Of a DNA stretch of 64,000 bases, positions 34,465 to 44,305 are shown in pieces; the stretch's first letter is position 1, and each line of letters starts with the position of its first letter. Both the position numbers and the translations under genes were made by a program. Source of the stretch: Porifericola rhodea (GTDB taxonomy: Bacteria > Bacteroidota > Bacteroidia > Cytophagales > Cyclobacteriaceae); the NCBI RefSeq assembly GCF_030506305.1, contig NZ_CP119421.1, forward strand, positions 1,961,501-2,025,500. Reading direction: 5' to 3'. The notes beneath the pieces are model-generated. The model was given only the letters and a program-made list of their open reading frames with translations. It had not been told where the DNA came from and made no database searches.

Positions 34465-35622
34465 ATGGCATACTACACCCAGCGTGGAAAAATACCGCAA
34501 AAAAGGCATACGCAATTCAGAAAAGAAGACGGTTCCCTCTATTATGAAGAAGTGATAGGGGCAGAAGGCTTTAGTGGCATTTCTTCTATCGCGTATCATA
34601 TTAATCCACCTACCGCTATAGAAAAGGTAGGTGATGCCCAGGATTATAGCGTAGCTTTTGCTGAAAGTAAAAATATGCAGCATCGCCACCTCAAAGGGGC
34701 TAAGCTGCAAGCTAAAGGCGACTGGCTAAGTGGCCGCCAGTATATAATGGGCAATGATGACGTAAAGCTAGCGGTTTGTCAGCCAAAGGAGAGTATGAAT
34801 TATTTTGTGCGCAATGCAGTAGCTGACGAACTGATATATGTACACGAGGGCGAAGGAGAACTTTTGAGTCCTTTGGGTAGCGTAAAGTTCACCCAGGGAG
34901 ACTATGTTCACATCCCTCGTACCATCACCCATCAATGGAAAACCAATATAGATAAGCCCAGCCGTTTTCTGGTAATAGAAAGTAATTCTGAAGTGCGTTT
35001 TCCTAAAAGATACCGCAACCAATTTGGGCAGCTACTAGAGCATAGTCCCTTTTGCGAACGAGACATCAAAATGCCAGAATACGTAGAAGCTGTAGATGAA
35101 AAAGGAGAGTTTGAAGTAAAGATTCTTAAACACGGGCAGTTGCATAGTTTTTTGTATAGTTTCCATCCATTTGATGTAGTGGGCTGGGATGGCTATATGT
35201 ACCCCTATGCCATATCTATTCATGATTTTGAGCCTATTACCGGGCGCATCCACCAGCCACCGCCAGTGCATCAGATGTTTGAGGCGCATAATTTTGTGGT
35301 GTGCTCATTTGTTCCGCGTCTTTTTGACTATCATCCGCAATCAATACCAGCTCCTTACAGTCATTCTAACATTGACTCCGACGAAGTGTTGTTCTATGCA
35401 GAAGGTGACTTTATGAGTCGCAAAGGAGTAGAGCGAGCCTCCTTTACTCTGCATCCGGGAGGTATGCCGCATGGCCCGCATCCGGGTACGGCAGAAGCTT
35501 CTATCGGTAAAAAAGGAACAGAAGAGTTAGCGGTAATGGTAGACACCTTTCGGCCACTGAAGCTCACTCAGCAGGCATTAGAAATTGAAGATCAAGCATA
35601 TATTTATTCATGGAAAATTTGA
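34465..35622 (+). CDS. hmgA: Homogentisate 1,2-dioxygenase
   Basis: 385 residues from ATG 34465; the longer frame from 34420 adds 15 non-homologous residues. Cupin-type motifs are seen, including DELIYVHEGEGELLSPLG and DYVHIPRTITHQW, with C-terminal HQMFEAHNFVVCSFVPRLFD and SNIDSDEVLFYAEGDF holding iron-binding residues. It opens the ring of homogentisate to maleylacetoacetate. The next gene starts at or just before its stop codon. Bacterial HmgA is commonly longer (about 430 residues), so this is the shorter Bacteroidota form. Confidence 0.93.
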   Translation: MAYYTQRGKIPQKRHTQFRKEDGSLYYEEVIGAEGFSGISSIAYHINPPTAIEKVGDAQDYSVAFAESKNMQHRHLKGAKLQAKGDWLSGRQYIMGNDDVKLAVCQPKESMNYFVRNAVADELIYVHEGEGELLSPLGSVKFTQGDYVHIPRTITHQWKTNIDKPSRFLVIESNSEVRFPKRYRNQFGQLLEHSPFCERDIKMPEYVEAVDEKGEFEVKILKHGQLHSFLYSFHPFDVVGWDGYMYPYAISIHDFEPITGRIHQPPPVHQMFEAHNFVVCSFVPRLFDYHPQSIPAPYSHSNIDSDEVLFYAEGDFMSRKGVERASFTLHPGGMPHGPHPGTAEASIGKKGTEELAVMVDTFRPLKLTQQALEIEDQAYIYSWKI

Positions 35623-36887
35623 TGAAGAAGCTGTTAAAAGAATTTGAAGAGAAAAAAGCAGAAATCGTATTTGAGTGGAATGACCGGGAGACTGAAGCAG
35701 AAGGCTGGGTAGTGATCAACTCCTTACGAGGAGGTGCCGCCGGTGGAGGTACCCGCATGAGAAAAGGGCTCAATCGCCACGAGGTAGAGTCTTTGGCTAA
35801 AACCATGGAGATTAAGTTTACTGTCTCTGGTCCGGCAATTGGTGGAGCTAAGTCAGGAATCAACTTTGATCCGGAAGACCCTAGAAAAGAAGATGTGTTA
35901 AGACGCTGGTACAAAGCAGTTACCCCTTTGCTTAAAAATTACTACGGCACCGGTGGAGATCTTAATGTAAACGAGGTAGAAGAAGTGATACCTATTACCG
36001 AAAGCTATGGGCTTTGGCACCCCCAGGAAGGTATAGTTACCGGGCATTACCTTTCGTCTGACCCGCAAAAAATCAGGCAACTGGGACAGTTGCGGCAAGG
36101 AGTCTCTAAAAAGCTGGAAGACCCACACTTTACTCCTGCCCTGGAGCGTAAATATACTGTGGCAGACATGGCTACCGGATATGGCGTAGCTCAATCGGTG
36201 ATTCATTATTATGACTTGTGGAACGAAAATGCTGAAGGAAAGCGAGCCATCATTCAGGGTTGGGGAAATGTAGGCGGAGCAGCAGCATACTATCTGGCTA
36301 AGCACGGCATACAAATCGTCGGTGTCATTGACCGAAACGGAGGGCTTATCAAAACCGAAGGCTTTAGCTTTGAAGAAATTCGTGAGCTTTTTCTTAGGCG
36401 AGTGCAGAATGCCCTTCGGGCAGATGATATGCTTTCTTTTGAAGAGGTCAATAAACAAATCTGGGAAGTAGATGCGGAAATATTTATTCCGGCCGCAGCC
36501 TCTCGCTTGGTTACTCGCGAACAGCTAGACAGCATGATTAGCCATGGTCTGGAGGTGATAGCTTCAGGGGCAAACGTTCCTTTTAAAGATCCTGAAATCT
36601 TTTTTGGAGCCATAGCTGAGCATGCAGATCAACAGCTGGCGCTTATTCCAGACTTTATCGCCAACTGCGGTATGGCCAGAGTATTTGCTTACCTGATGGA
36701 GAGCGAAATTGAAATTACAGATGAGGCTATCTTCCATGATGTCTCGCAAACAATACGTCAGGCATTAGAAAAAGTGCATGCCCAAAATCCTGAGAAGAAA
36801 AACATTGCCAAAGCTGCTTTTGAAATAGCACTTAAAGAGCTTTTGCAAAAAGATGAAGCTGCTACCAAAGCGGCACTTATGAAATGA
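35610..36887 (+). CDS. Glu/Leu/Phe/Val dehydrogenase family protein
   Basis: 425 residues; ATG 35610 overlaps hmgA by 13 bases, and an alternative ATG at 35622 gives a one-base overlap. The active-site part reads PAIGGAKSGINFDPEDP rather than the canonical GGGKGG of glutamate dehydrogenase, but the lysine and GTGGDLNVNE aspartate are present. NAD-binding starts IIQGWGNVGGAAAYYLAKHG. Its place inside the tyrosine-degradation cluster suggests it deaminates phenylalanine or tyrosine, or handles glutamate made by transamination. This role is inferred from context. Confidence 0.82.
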   Translation: MENLMKKLLKEFEEKKAEIVFEWNDRETEAEGWVVINSLRGGAAGGGTRMRKGLNRHEVESLAKTMEIKFTVSGPAIGGAKSGINFDPEDPRKEDVLRRWYKAVTPLLKNYYGTGGDLNVNEVEEVIPITESYGLWHPQEGIVTGHYLSSDPQKIRQLGQLRQGVSKKLEDPHFTPALERKYTVADMATGYGVAQSVIHYYDLWNENAEGKRAIIQGWGNVGGAAAYYLAKHGIQIVGVIDRNGGLIKTEGFSFEEIRELFLRRVQNALRADDMLSFEEVNKQIWEVDAEIFIPAAASRLVTREQLDSMISHGLEVIASGANVPFKDPEIFFGAIAEHADQQLALIPDFIANCGMARVFAYLMESEIEITDEAIFHDVSQTIRQALEKVHAQNPEKKNIAKAAFEIALKELLQKDEAATKAALMK

Positions 36888-36987
36888 GTTAAGCCAAAGC
36901 CTCGGAACCTGTGTAAATACCACATTACGGGGCTTGATTTGTTTAACAGAAATTATACGTATAAAACTAACCTTCTTTTTAAGCAAT

Positions 36988-38229
36988 ATGCCTCAGTCTC
37001 CCTGGCTTCCCATTCCTGAAAAAAGCGATTTTAGCATATATAACCTTCCCTATGGTGTTTTTTCTACCCCTACGCGTAGGCCCAGAGTGGGCGTAGCTAT
37101 CGGAGAGCAGATTATAGATATGGCAGCTCTTACTGCCAGAGGGAAGTTTCATGACCTTAAAATACCTTTACAGGTATTTGAACAGCCAAGTCTTAATGCC
37201 TTTATGAGTTTGGGTAAGCCCGTATGGAAAGCAGTAAGGCAGCGCCTGATTCAGTGGATTTGCGAGGAAAACTCTCCTTTGCATCAACTTCAGGAAGAGA
37301 GCATGCTACCCCAGTCAGATGCTAAAATGCTCTTGCCGGTGCAGGTAGGCGACTATACCGACTTTTATGCAAGCGAAGAGCATGCGACAAATGTAGGATC
37401 TATGTTTCGCGGTAAAGAGAATGCGCTTATGCCCAACTGGAAACATATGCCAATTGCCTATCATGGCAGAGCCTCTTCCATCATCGTATCTGGTACCCCT
37501 ATTCACCGCCCTAAAGGGCAACTGATGCCTACCGGAGCCGATCGTCCTGTTTTTGGCGCAAGTCAGAAACTAGACTTTGAACTGGAAATGGCAGCTGTAA
37601 TCGGTGTCAGTTCTGAGCTTGGCACTTCAGTTACTACCGAAGAAGCTGAAAACTATATTTTTGGTATGGCCCTCTTTAACGACTGGTCTGCCAGAGATAT
37701 ACAGAAATGGGAGTATGTACCCTTAGGGCCTTTTCTGGGAAAAAACTTTGCCTCAAGTCTATCTCCATGGATTGTACCAATGGAAGCGCTCAAACCATTT
37801 GTAACAGAGGGACCAAAGCAGCAGCCGGAACCCTTACCCTATCTGCAAAAAGCTAACCCGCGTAACTATAATATTCATCTGGAAGTGTATCTGCAACCGG
37901 CCATGCAAGAGGAAGTGCAGATTTGCCGAACTAATTTCAAACATATGTACTGGAGCATACAGCAGCAGTTGGCACATCATACTATCAATGGTTGTAATTT
38001 GCGTGTAGGTGATTTGTTAGCTTCAGGTACCATTAGCGGCTCACAGCCCGATAGCTATGGAAGTATGCTGGAGCTGAGCTGGAATGGAGAACGCAGGCTA
38101 CAACTAGGCGAAGCCTCAAGAACATTTCTGGAAGATGGAGACACTATAAGAATGTACGCCTACGCCGAGCAGGATCATAAGCGTATAGGTTTCGGAGAAG
38201 TAAAAACAAAAATACTACCCCCTTTATGA
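36988..38229 (+). CDS. fahA: Fumarylacetoacetase
   Basis: 413 residues from ATG 36988; an upstream TTG-initiated frame at 36934 adds 18 unrelated residues. The N-terminal domain has NLPYGVFSTPTRRPRVGVAIG, and the catalytic domain has YTDFYASEEHATNVGSMFRG and FELEMAAVIGVSSELG, with metal-binding residues in FGMALFNDWSARDIQKWEY. It splits fumarylacetoacetate to fumarate and acetoacetate. The flavin reductase gene starts inside its stop (ATGA). Confidence 0.94.
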   Translation: MPQSPWLPIPEKSDFSIYNLPYGVFSTPTRRPRVGVAIGEQIIDMAALTARGKFHDLKIPLQVFEQPSLNAFMSLGKPVWKAVRQRLIQWICEENSPLHQLQEESMLPQSDAKMLLPVQVGDYTDFYASEEHATNVGSMFRGKENALMPNWKHMPIAYHGRASSIIVSGTPIHRPKGQLMPTGADRPVFGASQKLDFELEMAAVIGVSSELGTSVTTEEAENYIFGMALFNDWSARDIQKWEYVPLGPFLGKNFASSLSPWIVPMEALKPFVTEGPKQQPEPLPYLQKANPRNYNIHLEVYLQPAMQEEVQICRTNFKHMYWSIQQQLAHHTINGCNLRVGDLLASGTISGSQPDSYGSMLELSWNGERRLQLGEASRTFLEDGDTIRMYAYAEQDHKRIGFGEVKTKILPPL

Positions 38230-39125
38230 AAACCTTTTCCCCTTCAGATATAAGTACCAGAGTTTTTTATAGCCATATGGTAGGGGCTGTAGTGCCTCGC
38301 CCTATAGCGTTTGTAAGCTCTGTAAGTGCCGAGGGCAAAGTAAACCTCAGTCCATATAGCTTTTTTAATGCAGTAAGCGCTAATCCGCCTACTTTAATAT
38401 TTTCACCAGTTAATAGTATACGCGACGGCAGTACCAAAAACACGCTGGACAATGTGCTTGAGCACCAGGAAGTAGTCATTAATATTGTAAACTATCGCAT
38501 GGTAGAACAAATGTCTTTGGCCAGTACTCCTTATGCTAAAGGAATCAATGAGTTTACCAAAGCAGGTCTGGAAGAAGCTCCTTCTAGCATAGTGGAGCCT
38601 CCCCGGGTAGCGGAAGCTCCCATCGCTTTTGAGTGTAAAGTAAAGCAGGTAATAGCACTAGGTAAAGAAGGTGGAGCGGGTAATCTGGTTATTTGCGAAG
38701 TGCTTTTGATGCACATTAACGAAGGCATACTGGATGCAGAAGGTAATATTGAACCTCACAAACTGGATGCTGTAGGTCGTATGGGGGGTAGTTATTACTG
38801 CCGGGCTAGCGGCGAGGCTATCTTTGAAACGCTACGCCCGCTAAGAGAGCAGGGCATGGGAGTAGATCAGTTGCCAGAGGCTATTCGTAAAAGTAAAATA
38901 CTTACTGGCAGCGATTTGGCTCAGCTAGCCAATATTGCTGAAGTTCCTCAGGCAGAAATTTATAGCCAGGAACTTAAGGCCCCTGAAATACAGCAATTAT
39001 TTAGTGCGCAAAATACAAACTCTGAGGCCATACAGGATGAAGCTCATCGTATGGCTCAACGCTTGCTTACAGACAATGAGGTCTACAAGGCGTGGGCTGT
39101 ACTACTAAGAGCACATAATACTTAG
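38226..39125 (+). CDS. Flavin reductase-like FMN-binding protein
   Basis: 299 residues. The first 200 form a flavin reductase/FMN split-barrel domain: MVGAVVPRPIAFVSSVSAEGKVNLSPYSFFNAVSANPP region in pieces, VNIVNYRMVEQM, and LDAVGRMGGSYYCR. The last 100 residues are a helical tail. It is translationally coupled to fahA, and homologues recur next to this pathway in Bacteroidota. Its reaction in aromatic amino acid catabolism is unknown: supply of reduced flavin or detoxification of intermediates is inference only. Confidence 0.78.
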   Translation: MKTFSPSDISTRVFYSHMVGAVVPRPIAFVSSVSAEGKVNLSPYSFFNAVSANPPTLIFSPVNSIRDGSTKNTLDNVLEHQEVVINIVNYRMVEQMSLASTPYAKGINEFTKAGLEEAPSSIVEPPRVAEAPIAFECKVKQVIALGKEGGAGNLVICEVLLMHINEGILDAEGNIEPHKLDAVGRMGGSYYCRASGEAIFETLRPLREQGMGVDQLPEAIRKSKILTGSDLAQLANIAEVPQAEIYSQELKAPEIQQLFSAQNTNSEAIQDEAHRMAQRLLTDNEVYKAWAVLLRAHNT

Positions 39126-39328
39126 CACACGCATGCTGGGCTATGGGTTAATAAAAGTAGATAGCATAGAACTAGATGAAGGCCTAGGCCGGCGGTACAC
39201 TAACCGGTAGATCAGCACCCCTAATTTTATAAGAGAAGGCTCAGATGGGTGAGATAAGAAAAAACAAAAGACCTCTCCAGTAAAGGGAGCGGCCTTATTG
39301 CTTAGCACCTTCTCTAGCTTTTTTGCGA

Positions 39329-40516
39329 TTATTTTCCTCGGTTCTGGTAGCTCACTTTGTAAATGGCTCCTCCCGCATCATCCGAAATAAATAGTGAGCC
39401 ATCTCCTGAGATTGCCAGGCCACATACTCTGGCGATATATTCTTGATCATTATTAACCAAAAAACCGCTTACAAAATCTTCATAGCCCAATGGCTTTCCC
39501 TGTTCATCAAACTTAATCATCACTACCTTATAACCACTTGGGTCCGAACGATTCCAAGAGCCATGTAAAGTAACAATGGCTTGATTCCTGTAAGCTTCCG
39601 GAAACTGGTTTTTGTCGTAAAACATCATATCAAGTGGAGCACTGTGGGCCGGTAGTGTAAATACTGAACCAGTAGATTTGCTGGCGTATTCTTCGTATGA
39701 CATGCCATTAGGGGGCTGGTCTGCAGGGTTAGGTTTGCCCTCTTCAAACACATAAGGCCAGCCGTAATTATTCCCTTTTTCCAGAAGATTCAGTTCTTCT
39801 TTTTGTGTGGTATCACCCAGCCAATCTATGCCATGGTCAATACCATAAAACATATTAGTACCGGGGTGCCAGTCAAAGCCAATAGTATTTCTTAAGCCTT
39901 TGGCAAAAATCTCACGCTTTTTTCCACTGGCATCGGCTACAAGAAGAGTTGCACTTTCTTTACTGGTTTCATCGCAGGCATTGCAGGTGCTACCTACCGA
40001 GATGTACATTTTTCCGTCAGGGCCAAACTCTATAGTACGATTAGGGTGCTGCCCACCATCCGGTAGCCCCTTCATAAGCAGCTTAGGCTTGCCCAGGCTT
40101 CCATCCTTCTGAATAGCAGTTTTGTAAACTTCATTTACTGTAACCAAAAAGAGTTCATTGTCTTTAAGCGCAATGCCATGTACCTGATCAAGGGTGAGTA
40201 CACTTTTATTTACATCAGCTATACCATCCTGATTGGTATCCTTCAGCATTCTTACATCACCCTGGCGACGTGTAACGTAAATGGTGCCATCTTCGGTAGC
40301 TACCATCATACGAGGTTTTTCCAGACCTTCTGCGAACTTCTGAATTCTGAAGCCCTCCGGTACTTTCAGGTCCTGAACCCCCGCACTTTTACTAAGCTTG
40401 GGTTTAAAAATGTGGCCTTCTACCTTGGTTACCACTGTAGTATCTCTTTGCTGTGCTAACAACAGCTCGCCGCTTAGCAACAGGCTAATAGAGCATAAAA
40501 AAATAAATCTGATCAT
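39329..40516 (-). CDS. Exported PQQ-dependent sugar dehydrogenase family protein
   Basis: 395 residues from ATG 40516; the ATG at 40543 adds nine residues ahead of the signal peptide and is less likely. A signal peptide (IRFIFLCSISLLLSG…LLAQQ) is followed by a six-bladed propeller of the glucose/sorbosone dehydrogenase type, with VPEGFRIQKFAEGLEKPRMM, NRTIEFGPDGKMYISVGSTC, FDWHPGTNMFYGIDHG and EKGNNYGWPYVFEEG. It should oxidise periplasmic sugars with PQQ. No PQQ biosynthesis genes are in the window. Single-gene unit. Confidence 0.85.
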   Translation of the reverse strand: MIRFIFLCSISLLLSGELLLAQQRDTTVVTKVEGHIFKPKLSKSAGVQDLKVPEGFRIQKFAEGLEKPRMMVATEDGTIYVTRRQGDVRMLKDTNQDGIADVNKSVLTLDQVHGIALKDNELFLVTVNEVYKTAIQKDGSLGKPKLLMKGLPDGGQHPNRTIEFGPDGKMYISVGSTCNACDETSKESATLLVADASGKKREIFAKGLRNTIGFDWHPGTNMFYGIDHGIDWLGDTTQKEELNLLEKGNNYGWPYVFEEGKPNPADQPPNGMSYEEYASKSTGSVFTLPAHSAPLDMMFYDKNQFPEAYRNQAIVTLHGSWNRSDPSGYKVVMIKFDEQGKPLGYEDFVSGFLVNNDQEYIARVCGLAISGDGSLFISDDAGGAIYKVSYQNRGK

Positions 40517-40810
40517 AGTTAAAAAATTATGTGATGTCCTCATTCAACAGCAAACATGTTCGGATAGTTATCGGAATATGGAATGCTTAATATTTAATTA
40601 ATTTGCTGGCTTAGCAATAGTGGCTTGTTAGCGAAAGTACCCAGTCATAGTACCAAAAAAGTAGGTGGCAGAAACTTGAACTATGCGTATGAGCAGTATA
40701 TCACTCTCATTCTCTAGGCATAAAACAGTATTTGTGTTAAATTATGTAGTAGCACTAGCTAGTTGTTTGGTAGCTCACTTCATCCAATGTGTACTTTAAT
40801 ACTGCTACCC

Positions 40811-41548
40811 ATGAAATGGATTTTTTTTCTTGCACCTGCATTTACTTTTTTGTGCATATCCTCCTGTGAGCGCTATGAGCCTCATGAACTATATGGTAGC
40901 TGGAAAATTGATAAACTTCTGGAAGACGGGATGGATAGAACCGGCTGGAGTTTGCAGCAGTTTCCATGGGGTACAGGACTGGAAATTATGGATGATGGCA
41001 CTTTTAGAACGAACTATGCTCAAGTAGAAGAAGGTAAAGGTCGCTGGAAGCTAAGCTCTGATGGAGAAAGGTTGTATCTGGATTTTCCCCTCGCCGAACC
41101 CACCTCTGGCTTTAAAATTACGCTTACCAAAGAGTATTTGGTACTTAAATCACTTCGCTGGCATATTTTTATGTCGCGCACCGCAGAGCTCACTCTTCCT
41201 GCCGAGAAAAAAGTAAGCATGAAAAAAGAGCTGGTATTGGGCAAATGGTATTTCTTTAAAATGAGAACACAGGACAGCAGTATGTATTACCCAAGAGCGA
41301 AGCGTAGAGCACATTGGGTAGAGATAGATGCTGATGGCTACTACCGTAGTGGTGAGGGACTTCATGAGTCGTTTTACGGGCGCTGGGCCCTTCGGGCTGA
41401 TACGCTCAGTTTTAGTGAAATAGGGCGCGTCTGGAAAGAGCAATGGAAAGTACGTATGGAAGATGACTTATTGTATTTTGAGCCATTAACGGACGATCAG
41501 GCCTGGTATGAGGTAAGCCTAATGCATGAAGCAGATGTGATTGACTAA
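40811..41548 (+). CDS. Lipoprotein with two lipocalin-like domains, function unknown
   Basis: 245 residues from ATG 40811. A lipobox ends CISSC, so it is lipidated. Two similar beta-rich halves are visible: first ELYGSWKIDKLLEDGM ... GLEIMDDGTFRTNYA ... GRWKLSSDGERLYLDF, then LVLGKWYFFKM ... WVEIDADGYYRS ... GRWALRADTLSFSE. The repeated [GKR]W..[DG]..Y/F pattern looks like lipocalin-type domains in tandem. No function is known. It stands ahead of a small membrane protein and a prolyl oligopeptidase on the same strand. Confidence 0.6.
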   Translation: MKWIFFLAPAFTFLCISSCERYEPHELYGSWKIDKLLEDGMDRTGWSLQQFPWGTGLEIMDDGTFRTNYAQVEEGKGRWKLSSDGERLYLDFPLAEPTSGFKITLTKEYLVLKSLRWHIFMSRTAELTLPAEKKVSMKKELVLGKWYFFKMRTQDSSMYYPRAKRRAHWVEIDADGYYRSGEGLHESFYGRWALRADTLSFSEIGRVWKEQWKVRMEDDLLYFEPLTDDQAWYEVSLMHEADVID

Positions 41549-41620
41549 AACATTCTCTCAGCTTTTTCGATTATTATTACTTTAATCAATCTTTGAAAGA
41601 GTATCTCAATTTATGAGCAG

Positions 41621-42043
41621 ATGAAGATTAAATTGCCATACATAATTGCTTTGCTGGTATTGGGTTTGACAGTATGGTTTACGCTGGAAGGTACTACCCA
41701 ACCCGGAGTAGACGACCTGGACGGTGAGCCACGCGAAATAGCTTTTGTCCGTAATGAGAATAATACTGGCCCGGTTCAGCGAGTTTATGCCGTTCAAATT
41801 AAAGACACTCTATGGCAGGAGATGCGAAAATACGGGAGCCTTATGCCACACACTAAATATGGTGTTACTCAGGTTTATTTCTTTCTTGAGTCGGGAGAAA
41901 AGCCTGACAAGGTAAGCCTGGAAGTACCCGTAGAACCAGCTTATCAGCCCTATTGTATAGCTAAATACCATAAAGATGCTATGGGCGTAGAAACTTTTTC
42001 CAAATACCCTTTTGAAAGCAAGCCTATGCGGATCAAAAGATAA
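41621..42043 (+). CDS. Small membrane-anchored protein, function unknown
   Basis: 140 residues. One hydrophobic segment near the N-terminus (about 7-24) acts as a signal or anchor, and the rest is soluble, with VYAVQIKDTLWQEMRKYG and YFFLESGEKPDKVSLEVP. I do not recognise the family. It begins 72 bases after the lipocalin-like lipoprotein gene and is followed 61 bases later by the prolyl oligopeptidase gene. Confidence 0.55.
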   Translation: MKIKLPYIIALLVLGLTVWFTLEGTTQPGVDDLDGEPREIAFVRNENNTGPVQRVYAVQIKDTLWQEMRKYGSLMPHTKYGVTQVYFFLESGEKPDKVSLEVPVEPAYQPYCIAKYHKDAMGVETFSKYPFESKPMRIKR

Positions 42044-42104
42044 AACCTATGTTTCGGTATAGCTAAAAACTTTACCTTTAGCATTTAATGTAATCTTTAT
42101 TGCA

Positions 42105-44243
42105 ATGAAACACACCCAACTAATTTGTGCCGGGCTGGCCCTTGGTACGCTGGCCTGTGTAGGTTCAAAAAATGAAGAAACTATGAAGCTACAGTACCCT
42201 ACTACCCAAAAGGTAGCACAGACCGATACCTATTTTGGCAAAGAGGTTGCCGACCCCTATCGCTGGCTGGAAGATGATCGCTCAGAAGAAACAGCAGCAT
42301 GGGTAAATGCCCAGAACGAGGTGACAGGCAGCTATCTGGAGAATATTCCCTTTCGCAAGTCAATAGAAGAGCGTCTGACCGAACTATGGAATTATGAGAA
42401 GTATTCTGCGCCGTCTAAAAAAGGAGACAAGTACTACTTTTTTAAAAATGATGGTCTGCAAAACCAGAGTGTACTATATGTGCAGGAGAGTCTGGAATCT
42501 GAACCAGAGGTGTTTCTTGATCCCAATCAGTTTTCTGATGATGGCACAGTTTCTTTAAGTACTACCAGCTTTACCAAAGATGGATCCCTACTGGCCTACT
42601 CTATCTCAGAGTCTGGTTCCGACTGGCGTAAAATCATTGTTATGGATGTAGAGAGTAAAGAGCAGGTAGGCGATACGCTTAAAGACGTAAAGTTTAGCGG
42701 TATCTCCTGGAAAGGGAACGAAGGCTTCTTTTACAGTAGCTATGACAAACCAGAAGAAGGTAGTGCCCTGTCTGGTCTGAATATGAATCATAAGCTATAC
42801 TACCATAAACTGGGGACACCCCAGAGCGAAGACGTACTGGTTTTTGGAGGCGAACAGACGCCCCGCCGCTATGTAGGAGGAAATGTTACCGAAGACAACA
42901 GGTTTCTGTCCATTACAGCAGCTAATGGTACCAGTGGTAATGAGTTGTACGTTAAGGATCTGGAAGCAGATGGGGATATTGTTCAGATAATAGATGATTT
43001 TGAGCATGACAACTATATTGCGCATAGCAAAGACGGGCAACTGTATATTCTGACCAATCTGGATGCTCCTAATAAGCGTATTATTAAGGTGGATGCTGCT
43101 ACTCCTGAACCTGAAAATTGGACTGATCTGATTCCTGAAAAGGAGGAAGTACTACAAAGTGTATCTTTTGCCGGAGGTAAAATATTTGCTAATTATCTTA
43201 AAGATGCTGCAACCAGAATAGAGCAGTACGATTTGCAGGGTAAACTGGAAAAAGAGGTAGCTCTACCTACTATTGGCAGTGCCGGAGGCTTTGAAGGTAC
43301 TCAGGAAGACGATAAACTATTCTATTACTTTACTTCTTTTACCTACCCAACCAGCATTTACGCCTACGATATTGCCAGCGGGGAGTCTTCTCTCTTCCGT
43401 CAGGCAGAAGTAGACTTTAACCCTGATGATTATGAAACCAAGCAGGTTTTTTATGAGAGCAAAGATGGCACGCAGGTACCTATGTTTATTGTACATCGGA
43501 AGGGCTTAAAAATGGATGGACAAAACCCTACCTACCTGTATGGCTATGGTGGTTTTAATGTAAGCCTTACGCCAGGCTTTAGCGTGGCACGTCTGTATTG
43601 GCTGGAAAACGGTGGCGTATTTGCTATGCCCAATCTTAGAGGCGGTGGTGAGTATGGAGAGGCCTGGCACGAAGCAGGAACACAGATGCAGAAACAGAAT
43701 GTGTTTGATGATTTTATTGCTGCCGGAGAGTATTTGAAAAACGAAGGCTATACTTCTAAAGAAAAGCTCGCCATTGCAGGAGGGTCTAATGGTGGGTTGT
43801 TAGTAGGAGCCACCATGACTCAGCGCCCGGACCTTTGCCAGGTAGCACTTCCGGCAGTAGGTGTATTAGATATGCTGCGCTACCACCAGTTTACTGCCGG
43901 AGCAGGCTGGGCCCCGGACTATGGCATAGCAGATAGTAGCCAGGCAATGTTTGAGTACTTGTATGCGTACTCGCCATTGCACAATATTAAGCAGGGCGTA
44001 GAATACCCAGCTACGCTGGTGACTACCGCAGACCATGACGACAGGGTAGTACCTGCGCACTCTTTTAAATTCGCGGCTACGCTACAGGAAAAACATGAAG
44101 GTGAAAACCCGGTGCTTATTCGTATTGAAACTAAAGCGGGGCACGGAGCAGGAAAACCTACCTCTAAGCAGATAGAAGAGTGGGCAGACAAATATGCCTT
44201 TACCTTTTATAATATGAACGAAATACCTGAAAAACTTCGCTAA
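42105..44243 (+). CDS. Prolyl oligopeptidase (S9) family lipoprotein
   Basis: 712 residues with a signal ending ALGTLACVG, probably a lipoprotein on the outer face. The seven-bladed propeller covers about 40-420. The catalytic domain has Ser561 in GGSNGGLLV, the aspartate in [11 protein letters not shown] and histidine in [12 protein letters not shown], the complete triad of POP enzymes. It cleaves short peptides after proline. It lies next to a GNAT gene with 62 bases between. Confidence 0.93.
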   Translation: MKHTQLICAGLALGTLACVGSKNEETMKLQYPTTQKVAQTDTYFGKEVADPYRWLEDDRSEETAAWVNAQNEVTGSYLENIPFRKSIEERLTELWNYEKYSAPSKKGDKYYFFKNDGLQNQSVLYVQESLESEPEVFLDPNQFSDDGTVSLSTTSFTKDGSLLAYSISESGSDWRKIIVMDVESKEQVGDTLKDVKFSGISWKGNEGFFYSSYDKPEEGSALSGLNMNHKLYYHKLGTPQSEDVLVFGGEQTPRRYVGGNVTEDNRFLSITAANGTSGNELYVKDLEADGDIVQIIDDFEHDNYIAHSKDGQLYILTNLDAPNKRIIKVDAATPEPENWTDLIPEKEEVLQSVSFAGGKIFANYLKDAATRIEQYDLQGKLEKEVALPTIGSAGGFEGTQEDDKLFYYFTSFTYPTSIYAYDIASGESSLFRQAEVDFNPDDYETKQVFYESKDGTQVPMFIVHRKGLKMDGQNPTYLYGYGGFNVSLTPGFSVARLYWLENGGVFAMPNLRGGGEYGEAWHEAGTQMQKQNVFDDFIAAGEYLKNEGYTSKEKLAIAGGSNGGLLVGATMTQRPDLCQVALPAVGVLDMLRYHQFTAGAGWAPDYGIADSSQAMFEYLYAYSPLHNIKQGVEYPATLVTTADHDDRVVPAHSFKFAATLQEKHEGENPVLIRIETKAGHGAGKPTSKQIEEWADKYAFTFYNMNEIPEKLR

Positions 44244-44305
44244 GTATGTAATTTGCGGCGGTACTGGCAGTGCTGCTGCTTCATTTTCATCAAGTTTACT
44301 ATAAT

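Noticed and set aside
39178-39206. Palindrome GGCCTAGGCC and nearby inverted GC-rich bases as an operator
   Set aside because: Short, not positioned before a promoter, and between convergent genes; more likely chance or a poor terminator.
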